Origin: Blautia pseudococcoides
GTDB taxonomy: Bacteria > Bacillota > Clostridia > Lachnospirales > Lachnospiraceae
DNA length: 64,000 nucleotides
Direction of reading: 5' to 3'
Assembly (NCBI RefSeq): GCF_001689125.2
Contig: NZ_CP015405.2
Span: 1,207,001 to 1,271,000, forward strand
The position numbers and the translations under genes were made by a program. Under the pieces are notes generated by a model. It ran no database searches and was not told the DNA's origin. It was given only the letters and a program-made list of their open reading frames with translations. Numbering within the stretch: position 1 is the stretch's first letter; every line of letters starts with the position of its first letter. Below, piece after piece: positions 52,250-60,164 of this stretch.

Positions 52250-53554
52250 ATGGGACATATCACATCAAAAGACGCATATAAAAATCTGGAAGACAGAATC
52301 AACTGGTTTACCCAGGGAGCGCCGCCGTCGGATACTTTTTATAAGATCCTGCAGGTACTCTATACAGAGAAAGAGGCAAAGTGGGTGGCGCTTCTGCCAG
52401 TACGTCCCTTTACGCTGAAAAAAGCGGCACGTATCTGGGGGACCACGGAGGCAAAGGCGGAAAAAGTGCTGGACCATCTGTGTGAGAAGGCTCTGCTGGT
52501 GGACTCCACATACAGGGGCGTACGCCGTTTTGTCATGCCGCCGCCCATGGCCGGATTCATTGAATTTGCGCTCATGCGGACCAGGGGGGACATTGACCAG
52601 AAATATTTAAGTGAACTGTATTATCAGTATATGAATGTGGAGGAGGATTTTGTCAAAGATCTTTTCTATGCCACAGAGACGAAGCTTGGGCGTGTCTACG
52701 TTCAGGAACCGGTGCTTACCACGGAGAATACGCTGCATATCCTGGACCATGAGCGGGCCAGCCACATAGTGGAGGAGGCGGCGTATATCGGCCTTGGCAC
52801 CTGCTACTGCAGGCATAAGGCATTCCACGCGGGACATCCCTGTGCGATTGACGCTCCCTGGGATGTATGCCTGACTTTCGGTAATGTAGCCCGCTCTCTG
52901 GCAGAGCACGGCGGACATGCCAGGCTCATCTCCAAGGAGGAAGCCATGGATGCCCTGGAGCGTTCTTATGACGCGGGACTTGTGCAGATTGGGGAGAATG
53001 TCAGGGAGGACCCGGCATTTATCTGCAACTGCTGCGGATGCTGTTGCGAGGCCCTCCAGGCTGCCAGAAAGTTTTCCCCCATGCAGCCTGTTGCAACTAC
53101 CAATTATATCCCGTCGGTGGAAGACACGACCTGTATGGGATGCGGAAAATGCGAAAAAGCATGTCCCATTTTTGCCATTTCCATGGAGGAAGTCCAGGAG
53201 GGCGGGAAAAAGAAAAAACGCCCTGTGGTGGATACGGATATCTGCCTTGGCTGCGGTGTGTGCGCGTCCAGATGCCCCAATGGTTCCCTGAAACTTCAGC
53301 GGCGCCCGGTACAGGTCATAACACCGGTGAACAGCACGCACAGGTTTGTGCTGCAGGCCATTGAAAAAGGGACCCTGCAGAACCTTATTTTTGACAATCA
53401 GGCATTTGCCAATCACAGAGCCATGGCTGCCGTGTTTGGTGTCATTTTGAATCTTCCTCCGCTGAAACAGGCCTTGGCCAGCAAGCAGTTCAAATCCGTT
53501 TATCTGGATAAACTGCTGTCCAGCGCTGTGAATAAGAACAGGAAGAAAAAATAA
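52250..53554 (+). CDS. 4Fe-4S protein with N-terminal winged-helix-like region
   Basis: The 434-residue protein has a helical N-terminal region (residues 1-120) reminiscent of a winged helix, a Cys-rich middle with GTCYCRHKAFHAGHPCAI and FICNCCGCCCEAL, and a ferredoxin module with TTCMGCGKCEKACPIFAI and DICLGCGVCASRCPNGSL, two classical CxxCxxCxxxCP sites for 4Fe-4S clusters. It likely passes electrons to or from the neighbouring nitroreductase. The specific reaction is unknown. Confidence 0.85.
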   Translation: MGHITSKDAYKNLEDRINWFTQGAPPSDTFYKILQVLYTEKEAKWVALLPVRPFTLKKAARIWGTTEAKAEKVLDHLCEKALLVDSTYRGVRRFVMPPPMAGFIEFALMRTRGDIDQKYLSELYYQYMNVEEDFVKDLFYATETKLGRVYVQEPVLTTENTLHILDHERASHIVEEAAYIGLGTCYCRHKAFHAGHPCAIDAPWDVCLTFGNVARSLAEHGGHARLISKEEAMDALERSYDAGLVQIGENVREDPAFICNCCGCCCEALQAARKFSPMQPVATTNYIPSVEDTTCMGCGKCEKACPIFAISMEEVQEGGKKKKRPVVDTDICLGCGVCASRCPNGSLKLQRRPVQVITPVNSTHRFVLQAIEKGTLQNLIFDNQAFANHRAMAAVFGVILNLPPLKQALASKQFKSVYLDKLLSSAVNKNRKKK

Positions 53555-53573
53555 AAGGCTGGTTTCAGTAATT

Positions 53574-53640
53574 AAAAAGGAACTTTTCGTTTCCATGATT
53601 TGCATAAGGTGCAGAAAATGGAAACGGAGGGTTCTTTTTT
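53574..53640 (+). terminator. Terminator with a long interrupted stem
   Basis: AAAGGAAC then GTTTCCAT on the left pairs with ATGGAAAC then GGTTCTTT on the right (53576-53596 with 53618-53637), with small internal loops and a T-run at 53634-53640. It ends the nitroreductase-Fe-S transcript. Confidence 0.75.
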
Positions 53641-53683
53641 AATGAGTCGCACAACAAAAGAAAAATGTGAAAAAAGTGTGAAA

Positions 53684-53726
53684 TTAGCACTCTACTCTTG
53701 ACACTGCTAATAATGCGTGCTATATT
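53684..53726 (+). promoter_or_regulatory. CIRCE-like HrcA operator overlapping the hsp20 promoter
   Basis: TTAGCACTC (53684-53692), nine bases, then CACTGCTAA (53702-53710) resembles the CIRCE consensus TTAGCACTC-N9-GAGTGCTAA with two mismatches in the right half. TTGACA (53698-53703) and TATATT (53721-53726), 17 bases apart, are the promoter. The -35 box lies within the operator, so bound HrcA would block RNA polymerase. Confidence 0.75.
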
Positions 53727-53809
53727 ACAATTAGAACAAGGGAAAAGAAAGAATCCCCTGTTATATGTAACAATTCGTTGATTGATATACATGGAAAGGA
53801 GAATGACTT

Positions 53810-54262
53810 ATGAGAATGATACCCAGTATTTTTGGAGAAGATTTATTTGACGAATGGATGGACTTTCCTTTTGAGAGAGAGTTTTTCGGAAGAAAAAATC
53901 CTCTGTACGGAAAGAACGAGAAGAATCTTATGAAGACCGATGTAAAAGAGAGGGAAGATTCCTACGAAGTTGATATCGACCTGCCGGGCTTCAAGAAAGA
54001 GAACGTATCTGCCAGACTGGAGAACGGATATCTTATCATACAGGCAGCAAAATCTCTTGACAAAGACAAAGAGGACAAGGAAGGAAAATATATCCGCAGA
54101 GAGCGTTATGCGGGAAGCTGTTCCAGGAGCTTCTATGTGGGAGAGGGTATCACCCAGAATGAGATCAACGCCAAATTTGAAGATGGGATCCTTCGCCTGA
54201 CCGTACCAAAGAAGGACAGAAAGCAGGTTGAAGAGAACAAGTATATCTCCATCGAAGGATAA
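53810..54262 (+). CDS. Small heat-shock protein Hsp20
   Basis: The 150-residue protein has an N-terminal segment starting MIPSIFGEDLFDEWMDFPF, the alpha-crystallin domain from about residue 42 (TDVKEREDSYEVDIDLPG FKKEN) to the FEDGILRLTVPKK motif, and a short C-terminal tail. It prevents aggregation of denatured proteins without ATP. ATG 53810 follows GGAAAGGAGAA. The upstream CIRCE-like operator points to HrcA repression and heat induction, and a terminator follows 21 bases after the stop. Confidence 0.93.
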   Translation: MRMIPSIFGEDLFDEWMDFPFEREFFGRKNPLYGKNEKNLMKTDVKEREDSYEVDIDLPGFKKENVSARLENGYLIIQAAKSLDKDKEDKEGKYIRRERYAGSCSRSFYVGEGITQNEINAKFEDGILRLTVPKKDRKQVEENKYISIEG

Positions 54263-54283
54263 GCTTTTTGTTACTCCTCCTTT

Positions 54284-54320
54284 AAGGGCCGCCGCTTCAT
54301 TTGGAAGCGGCGGTCCTTTT
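54284..54320 (+). terminator. Intrinsic terminator of hsp20
   Basis: AAGGGCCGCCGCTTC (54284-54298) pairs with GAAGCGGCGGTCCTT (54304-54318), with one G-U pair, then TT and a G-rich stretch. Strong GC stem. Confidence 0.85.
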
Positions 54321-54333
54321 GGGTGTACGGTTG

Positions 54334-54476
54334 GTTACTGTTCACTCCGTGCCCAGCAACACGCTTCGCGATGTACAGATATGGAGCATTCTGCTCCATA
54401 TCGCGCTGGCTGCCTTGGGATTATCATGCCTTCGGCCTGAAAACACCTGGCGGGACAGTGGCGCGTGAACAGTAAC
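54334..54476. repeat. Repeat family B, copy B1 (143 bp)
   Basis: GTTACTGTTCAC at the left and GTGAACAGTAAC at the right are perfect inverted repeats. Inside is a strong hairpin GATATGGAGCA-TTC-TGCTCCATATC and CACGCTTCGCG. It resembles copy B2 at 32647-32751. This and the hsp20 terminator account for the gap 54263-54573. Confidence 0.75.
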
Positions 54477-54573
54477 TACGGTTGTAACAGCCGGTGGCCT
54501 TCACAGTCATGTACGGTTTACAAATTCTGCCCGTCTGTGCTATGGTAAAAGAAAAAACAGGAGATGTCCAGAT

Positions 54574-55353
54574 ATGAAAACAGTTATCATGAATTTTTCC
54601 GGTGTGTATCCGGAGGAGGATTTTTATAAACAGGAATCATATGAGATGATGGATCTTACCCGGGCGGAAGGTGTGAACTGCTACTGTACCGGTGAGGCAG
54701 AGCAGGAGATCAAGGGGAAAATGGAAACGTACGGCCCTTATGGTATCCATTTTCTGGATTCCGGCAATTATCACTATGTGAGCAAACTCTGGATGGAGAT
54801 GATAGACACACCGTTTTCCCTTCTTCTCTTTGACAACCATACAGATATGCAGGAGTCCGCGTTTTTCGGGCTTTTGTCCTGCGGTAGCTGGGTGAGGGAG
54901 GCCCTGTTGTCCAATCCTATGCTGAAAAGTGTGTGTATTGCAGGTCCGAAAGAGGCGGACCTTAAAAGGGATATCCCTGCAGACCGGGTGACATGGATAT
55001 CAGGGGAGGAACTGGGGGAAGGAAGCATGGAAAAATTTTATGAGTTTTTAGAGAAGGATCCCTGGCCTTTATACATTTCTGTGGACAAGGACATTCTCTG
55101 CCGTGAGGATGCAGCCACGAACTGGGACCAGGGGGAAGTGAAACTGGACTGTCTCACAGGCTGGATCGAGGAGGCCGCGGCCGCAAGGAAATGTATTGGA
55201 GCAGACATCTGCGGTGAAAATCCACCGGAAGGCGGTTTCTGTGAAAATAGGGAATTACACATAAACAGTCAGACAAATAAAAGATTACAACAGGTAATGG
55301 CTAAAGTGTTGGTAAAATTTCTTAATAATAGTAATTCTTATCAGAATGATTGA
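54574..55353 (+). CDS. Arginase-fold (ureohydrolase-like) protein
   Basis: The 259-residue protein has the metal-binding motifs of the arginase superfamily: LLLFDNHTDMQ supplies D87, H89 and D91, YISVDKDIL supplies D171 and D173, and SGNYHY (H67) is a candidate for the first histidine. Sequence outside these motifs is divergent, so the substrate (arginine, agmatine, formyl- or acyl-polyamine) cannot be assigned. ATG 54574 follows ACAGGAGA. It precedes the ligase remnant and an ACP. Confidence 0.72.
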   Translation: MKTVIMNFSGVYPEEDFYKQESYEMMDLTRAEGVNCYCTGEAEQEIKGKMETYGPYGIHFLDSGNYHYVSKLWMEMIDTPFSLLLFDNHTDMQESAFFGLLSCGSWVREALLSNPMLKSVCIAGPKEADLKRDIPADRVTWISGEELGEGSMEKFYEFLEKDPWPLYISVDKDILCREDAATNWDQGEVKLDCLTGWIEEAAAARKCIGADICGENPPEGGFCENRELHINSQTNKRLQQVMAKVLVKFLNNSNSYQND

Positions 55354-55396
55354 CAGGGGGAATTGGATGACTGTATAATAAAAACCCAAATTGCAA

Positions 55397-55594
55397 ATGT
55401 CGGAAATTGTAATAATAAGAAGGGAAATAGCAAGGGTATCCAAGGGGAGAAGGATCCCGGCTGTCCGGATTCAGGAGGAGATTTATGAGCTGAATAAAAA
55501 GCTGCCGTTCCATCAAAGGATCCAGCTTATCCGCATGACGGAAGCGGAATTTAAAAAGACATCTATCCAAAAAATAAGAAGGGGGCGTTTTTAA
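55397..55594 (+). pseudogene. C-terminal remnant of an acyl-adenylate (ANL) ligase
   Basis: The frame encodes about 65 residues that match the C-terminal lid of acyl-CoA/AMP ligases: IQEEIYELNKKLPFHQRIQL then the A10-type motif FKKTSIQKIRRGRF, where the catalytic lysine K follows the position of the usual G (PKTxxGKIxR). There is no ribosome-binding site before it and a stop codon lies just upstream, so the adenylation domain is gone. It directly abuts an ACP gene, the normal partner of such ligases. It could still be expressed as a short peptide. Confidence 0.6.
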
Positions 55595-55842
55595 TGCGCG
55601 GGGAAGATTTCCTGTCTGTGATTGAAGAACTGGTTTATCAGGTGACCGGAATCAGCGAACTGACCCCCGATACGGATTTTATCAGGGATCTGGCGCTGAA
55701 TTCTTTGGATGTGGCAAATCTTGTATGTGCCTTTGAGGACAGGTTTCAGGTGGAAATTCCTGTGCGGGATGTGTGGAAACTGTCCCAGGTGCGGGATGTG
55801 ATAGAATACATGCAGAAAAAGGCGCTGCCGTACAGTCTGTAA
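55594..55842 (+). CDS. Acyl carrier protein
   Basis: The 82-residue protein has the four-helix ACP pattern with the phosphopantetheine serine S37 in LALNSLDVANLVCAFEDRF. DSL is replaced by NSL. It starts at ATG 55594, overlapping the TAA of the ligase remnant. Because it is not near fatty-acid genes, it probably served the adjacent ligase, perhaps in lipid, D-alanylation or secondary metabolism; with the ligase broken its function is unclear. Confidence 0.85.
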   Translation: MRGEDFLSVIEELVYQVTGISELTPDTDFIRDLALNSLDVANLVCAFEDRFQVEIPVRDVWKLSQVRDVIEYMQKKALPYSL

Positions 55843-55911
55843 AAAACAGGTGTAAAATCTTCTGAATTATGGTAAACTGTTAAAAGTGAAAACCGAGAAG
55901 AGGTGTAAGAA

Positions 55912-56778
55912 ATGAAAAAAATAGGTTTTATCGGTGTGGGAGTCATGGGGAAATCCATGGTACGCAATCTGATGAAAGCAGGGTATGAACTGTCTGTCTA
56001 TACCAGAACAAAAGAGAAGGTGGCGGATATTATTGAGGAGGGTGCTTTATGGTGTGACACCATTGCAGACTGTGTCAAAGACAGGGAAGCTGTCATCACC
56101 ATGGTGGGTTATCCTGAAGATGTATGGGAGGTCTATTTTGGCGGGGCCGGAATCATAGCAAATGCCAGGCCAGGAACCTATGTCATTGACATGACCACCA
56201 CCAGTCCAAAGCTTTCTGTGGAGATTTACGAGAGAGCCAGGGAAGCCGGAATATACGCAGTGGATGCCCCGGTATCCGGCGGAGATGTGGGCGCAAGACA
56301 CGGTACATTGTCCATTATGGCCGGCGGTGATGAGGAGGCTTTTGAAGCCTGCCTGGAGCTGTTTAAATCCATGGGCAAGACTATCATCTACGAGGGAAAA
56401 GCCGGCAACGGACAGCATACAAAGGCAGCCAACCAGATCGCGCTGGGCGGAGTGATCGCCGGCGTGTGTGAGGCCATCACCTATGCCCGCGCAGCAGGTC
56501 TTGATGTGCAGACTATGCTGGACAGTATCAGCCAGGGCGCAGCGGGAAGCTGGCAGATGGATAACATGGCACCCCGCTTGTTAAAAGGGGATTACGACCC
56601 CGGATTTTTCATTAAACACTATATCAAGGATATGAAAATTGCGCTGGAGGAATCAGATGCCAGAAAGCTGACACTCCCCATCCTTATGGAAGTGCTTGAT
56701 ATGTATAAGAAGCTGGATGAAGAGGGAATGGGAGATATGGGTACTCAGGCCCTGATAAAATATTATGAAGAACAGTAG
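55912..56778 (+). CDS. Beta-hydroxyacid dehydrogenase (3-hydroxyisobutyrate / tartronate semialdehyde reductase family)
   Basis: The 288-residue NAD(P)-dependent enzyme has the Rossmann motif GFIGVGVMGKSMVRNLMKAG, then DMTTTSPKLSVEIYE, the substrate-binding DAPVSGGDVGARHGTLS and the catalytic lysine in GNGQHTKAANQIALGG. It may reduce 2-hydroxy-3-oxopropionate or oxidise 3-hydroxyisobutyrate; sequence alone does not decide. It overlaps the following small gene by 14 bases, so it is co-transcribed with the VWA-MoxR trio. Confidence 0.88.
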   Translation: MKKIGFIGVGVMGKSMVRNLMKAGYELSVYTRTKEKVADIIEEGALWCDTIADCVKDREAVITMVGYPEDVWEVYFGGAGIIANARPGTYVIDMTTTSPKLSVEIYERAREAGIYAVDAPVSGGDVGARHGTLSIMAGGDEEAFEACLELFKSMGKTIIYEGKAGNGQHTKAANQIALGGVIAGVCEAITYARAAGLDVQTMLDSISQGAAGSWQMDNMAPRLLKGDYDPGFFIKHYIKDMKIALEESDARKLTLPILMEVLDMYKKLDEEGMGDMGTQALIKYYEEQ

Positions 56779-57118
56779 CAGGGAGCTGGATGATAAATTT
56801 CTGTCAAGCGGACAGGAAAGCATCCGCCTTGCGATTGCGCTGGAGCGTTTTTTTGAACTGTGCCCACAGGACACTGTTTTATATGCCCGGTACAGGGAAT
56901 ATCTGAAAAAACGCTTTCGTCCTGCTATGGAAAAGCTGATCTTGACCAGGGAAACAGAGAAAGTAAAGGCTCTGTTTGGCCTGTCAGAGGTGACGCTTGT
57001 GCAGATGAACGAGCTTTTGGCATTGGCTCAGAAGTATGGAAATACGGAATGTGTTTTGTGGCTTCTGTCAAAGAAAGAGGAGCAGTTCGGATTTGGCGGA
57101 AAGGATATGGAATTATGA
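56765..57118 (+). CDS. Small helical protein of the VWA-MoxR locus
   Basis: This 117-residue protein is predicted to be mainly helical with no cysteine-rich or membrane segment (ESIRLAIALERFFELCP; VTLVQMNELLALAQKYG). I do not recognise a family; the C-terminal half resembles an ankyrin or TPR-like helix pair but this is weak. It overlaps the dehydrogenase upstream by 14 bases and is coupled to the VWA gene by ATGA, so it likely forms a functional unit with the next two genes. Confidence 0.65.
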   Translation: MKNSSRELDDKFLSSGQESIRLAIALERFFELCPQDTVLYARYREYLKKRFRPAMEKLILTRETEKVKALFGLSEVTLVQMNELLALAQKYGNTECVLWLLSKKEEQFGFGGKDMEL

Positions 57119-58398
57119 GACAGGCAGAGGAAATTGCGCAGGAAATCTGGGCACTGGCCATTCAGGAAATTTCCTGCGCCTGTCCTTTTTTTGCGCTGGC
57201 ATGCAGCTATTTGAAAACCGGTGCGGATGAGAAATGCATCTGTCCCTGTACAGACGGCAGGGTGATTCATTATTCCCCGGCGGCTGTTCTGTCTGATTTT
57301 CAGGAAAAGGGCAGGAAATACATAAACAGAATGTATCTGCACAGCCTGTTCCACTGTCTCTATCTGCACCCAGCTGACCGGGAAAAGAGAGAGGAAACAT
57401 TGTGGGATCTGGCCTGTGACATGGTGGCAGAGTATACGGTGGACTGCCTTGGCTTTCCGTTTCTTATCGGGGAGCCAGGGAGGGAAAAAGAAGAGGTTTA
57501 CCGTCTGTTCTGGAATGAAAAAGAATCCAGGACTGCAGCAGAGATTTACGGACTGCTGCTGGAGGGGAAATTTGAAAAAGGCTGTACCGATGCCTGGAGC
57601 CGCCTGTTTTTTATGGATGGCCACAGCCTCTGGAGAGACATTTCCGAAGGGGAACTTGCAGGCATCCGGGAAATATGGGAAAAGGCTGCAGCCTATACAA
57701 ACCGGGATGCAGGCAGTGCCGGCAAAAGATCGGGAACTGAAAAAGGGAATATGCAGGAATGGTATGAGCTGCAGCAAAAGAGAAGGTATGATTACCGGAA
57801 ATTTATGCGGCGTTTTGCTGTGCAGAGAGAAGAGGTACAGCTCGATATGGAAAATTTTGATTATATTTCCTATTGCCTTGGACTGTCCATGTATGGTAAC
57901 ATGCCACTGGTGGAGCCTCTGGAGTATACAGAGGCGTTCAAACTGGAGGAGATTGTCATAGCCATTGATACCTCCAGCTCCTGTTCCCGCCAGACGGTGC
58001 AGCGTTTCTTGGAGGAAACGTACTCCATGTTAAGTGAGAGGGAGAATTTTTTGAAAAAGATGAATGTCCATATCATACAGTGTGACTGCTATATTCAGGA
58101 GGATGTAACCCTCAGCTGTGAGGAAGACTGGCGGGCATACATGAAACATATCCGTATCCAGGGAAGGGGCGGCACGGACTTCCGTCCTGTATTTACTTAT
58201 GTGGACAGGCTGATCGAGAAGAAAAAAATCAGGAATTTAAAAGGGCTTCTGTATTTTACAGATGGGGACGGCATCTATCCCGCAAAGAAGCCGGACTATG
58301 AGACAGCATTTATCCTTATAAAGGAGCCTCCCCAAAACGTGAAAATTCCTTCGTGGGCCATCCGGCTGTATCTGGATGAGAGAAAGGCAGGGTCATAA
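57115..58398 (+). CDS. VWA-like protein with N-terminal metallopeptidase-like domain (DUF2201)
   Basis: The 427-residue protein resembles the DUF2201 family: an N-terminal region with NRMYLHSLFHCLYLHP, where the HSLFH resembles a degenerate HExxH zinc motif, and a C-terminal VWA-like domain with the MIDAS motif AIDTSSSCSR near residue 284, GRGGTDFRPVF and LLYFTDGDGIYP. Such proteins partner MoxR-type ATPases. ATGA coupling to the upstream small gene, and the ATPase starts three bases after the stop. The glutamate of HExxH is missing, so peptidase activity is doubtful. Confidence 0.82.
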   Translation: MRQAEEIAQEIWALAIQEISCACPFFALACSYLKTGADEKCICPCTDGRVIHYSPAAVLSDFQEKGRKYINRMYLHSLFHCLYLHPADREKREETLWDLACDMVAEYTVDCLGFPFLIGEPGREKEEVYRLFWNEKESRTAAEIYGLLLEGKFEKGCTDAWSRLFFMDGHSLWRDISEGELAGIREIWEKAAAYTNRDAGSAGKRSGTEKGNMQEWYELQQKRRYDYRKFMRRFAVQREEVQLDMENFDYISYCLGLSMYGNMPLVEPLEYTEAFKLEEIVIAIDTSSSCSRQTVQRFLEETYSMLSERENFLKKMNVHIIQCDCYIQEDVTLSCEEDWRAYMKHIRIQGRGGTDFRPVFTYVDRLIEKKKIRNLKGLLYFTDGDGIYPAKKPDYETAFILIKEPPQNVKIPSWAIRLYLDERKAGS

Positions 58399-58400
58399 GT

Positions 58401-59954
58401 ATGAATATTGGTCAGGCAAAACAGGAAATTGAAAATACAGTGCGGGCATACACAAAAAAGAAGGCTGACGGAAGTTATGCCATACCGGCGGTTCACCAAA
58501 GACCAGTGCTTCTGATCGGTCCGCCGGGAATCGGTAAGACGGCTATCATGGAACAGATTGCAGGAAGTCTGCAGATTGGTCTTGTGGCCTATACCATTAC
58601 CCACCATACAAGGCAGAGTGCCATCGGACTGCCGGTAATTGAAAAGCGGCTGTTTGACGGAAAAGAATATACCGTGACAGAATATACCATGAGTGAGATC
58701 GTGGCATCGGTTTACCAGTGCATGGAACGTACCGGGTGCAGGGAGGGGATCCTTTTTATTGATGAGATCAACTGTGTCTCAGAGACGCTTGCGCCCACCA
58801 TGCTGCAGTTTCTTCAGTGTAAAACATTCGGAAGCCATAAGATACCGGAAGGCTGGGTGATCGTGGCCGCCGGAAATCCGCCGGAGTATAACAAATCCGT
58901 GAGGGAATTTGACATGGTCACTCTGGACAGGATCAAGCGGATTGATGTGAAAGAGGATTACGCTGTGTGGAAATCCTATGCCAGGGAACACGAGGTGCAT
59001 CCCTCCATTCCTGCATATCTGGATGTGCGGAGGGAGAATTTCTATCGTACGGAGGCCAATGCGGAGGGGCATTATTTTGTTACAGCCAGAGGCTGGGAGG
59101 ATCTATCGCGGATGATGTATGTATATGAGGAGCTTGGGCTTCCTGTTACAGACGAATTTGTATTCCAGTATATCCAGCAGCCGGAGGTGGCAAAAGATTT
59201 TGCCGGATTCTACAGTCTCTGCAGAAAGTATCAGGAAGATTACGCGTTTCTTGAGCTTCTGGACGGAACCATGGAGAAGGCGGCAGTAAAAGCAAAAGAG
59301 GAACGGCTGAAAAGAGCAGGTTATGATGAGCGCTTTGCAGTGGTCAGTCTTCTGTTGGGAGCTGTACATGCGGCGCTGGCACAGTATTCCGCCAAAGAAA
59401 GAGAGTTAAGGAGTCTTTTTGAGGAAGTACGCAGGCTGAAAAACAGCCTGGATATTTTGAGGCCGGAGGAAGCGGATGAAATGCTGTGCCGTGAGATTGA
59501 AAAACGCCAACATGCTTTGGAAGTGAAAAAGGAAGCCGGACTGTATCGGGAGGATGAAGCTTTTCTTGCCGGGTATGTGACAGATTGGGTGAGAAGATTC
59601 CTTTATGAGTGGAAAAAAGTGAAAAACCGGGAGGAATGTACGGCATCCTCGTTCCTGAAAGAAATGTTTGGAAGGGAAAAAGAAAAACTGGATGAGTCCA
59701 GAGAGGATATGTGCCGCCTTTTGGAACGGGCGTTCGCATTTGCCGGGGAGGCGTTTGCGGGCGGACAGGAGATGGCTGTATTTACAGAAGAGATTTCCGG
59801 GGATGATACCGTGATGAAATTCATCATGGATAACGGCTGCAGGGCATATCAAAAGGCAGGAGAAATCCTGCAGACAGAGAAAAGGGAGCGTGAGCTTAGG
59901 GAGGAGATCCGGCAGTTGGCGGAATGCCTTCAGACAGGAGAAAAATTTTCATAA
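58401..59954 (+). CDS. MoxR-like AAA+ ATPase (VWA partner)
   Basis: The 517-residue protein has Walker A LLIGPPGIGKTAIMEQ (38-53), Walker B GILFIDEINCVSETLAPTML and the sensor region VIVAAGNPPEYNKSVREFDMV. A long helical, charged C-terminal extension follows (LREEADEMLCREIEKRQ, TEKRERELREEIRQL), consistent with coiled coil. It is the partner of the VWA-like protein and is the last gene of the dehydrogenase-small-VWA-MoxR operon. It is unlike the MoxR at 43491 and belongs to a different subfamily. Confidence 0.88.
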   Translation: MNIGQAKQEIENTVRAYTKKKADGSYAIPAVHQRPVLLIGPPGIGKTAIMEQIAGSLQIGLVAYTITHHTRQSAIGLPVIEKRLFDGKEYTVTEYTMSEIVASVYQCMERTGCREGILFIDEINCVSETLAPTMLQFLQCKTFGSHKIPEGWVIVAAGNPPEYNKSVREFDMVTLDRIKRIDVKEDYAVWKSYAREHEVHPSIPAYLDVRRENFYRTEANAEGHYFVTARGWEDLSRMMYVYEELGLPVTDEFVFQYIQQPEVAKDFAGFYSLCRKYQEDYAFLELLDGTMEKAAVKAKEERLKRAGYDERFAVVSLLLGAVHAALAQYSAKERELRSLFEEVRRLKNSLDILRPEEADEMLCREIEKRQHALEVKKEAGLYREDEAFLAGYVTDWVRRFLYEWKKVKNREECTASSFLKEMFGREKEKLDESREDMCRLLERAFAFAGEAFAGGQEMAVFTEEISGDDTVMKFIMDNGCRAYQKAGEILQTEKRERELREEIRQLAECLQTGEKFS

Positions 59955-59978
59955 ATAACCAAAAAAAGAAGATACTAA

Positions 59979-60112
59979 GTAACAATTCAGACAGGTCTGC
60001 GCAGTCACTGCACTGGCTGTATGAATGTATGGCAGCAGCAGGCATCCGGCCAATCTTAATGAAATTTTTAATGACCGGATACTTGTGACAGTTCAGGGTT
60101 CTGAAAGGTTAC
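59979..60112 (+). repeat. Repeat family A, full copy A3 (134 bp)
   Basis: Starts GTAACAATTCAGACAGGTCT and ends CTGAAAGGTTAC. It carries GGCATCCGG...CCGGATAC as inner stem and GCAGTCACTGC in the first hairpin, matching A2 (reverse strand) closely. It lies between the ATPase gene and agcS. Confidence 0.9.
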
Positions 60113-60164
60113 GATAGGAAACCGTAAAGACGGACCGGCAAAGAACTGGAAAGGACGAAACAAT

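Noticed and set aside
60113..60164. Glycine riboswitch upstream of agcS
   Set aside because: The leader after repeat A3 is too short and lacks the conserved glycine aptamer motifs.
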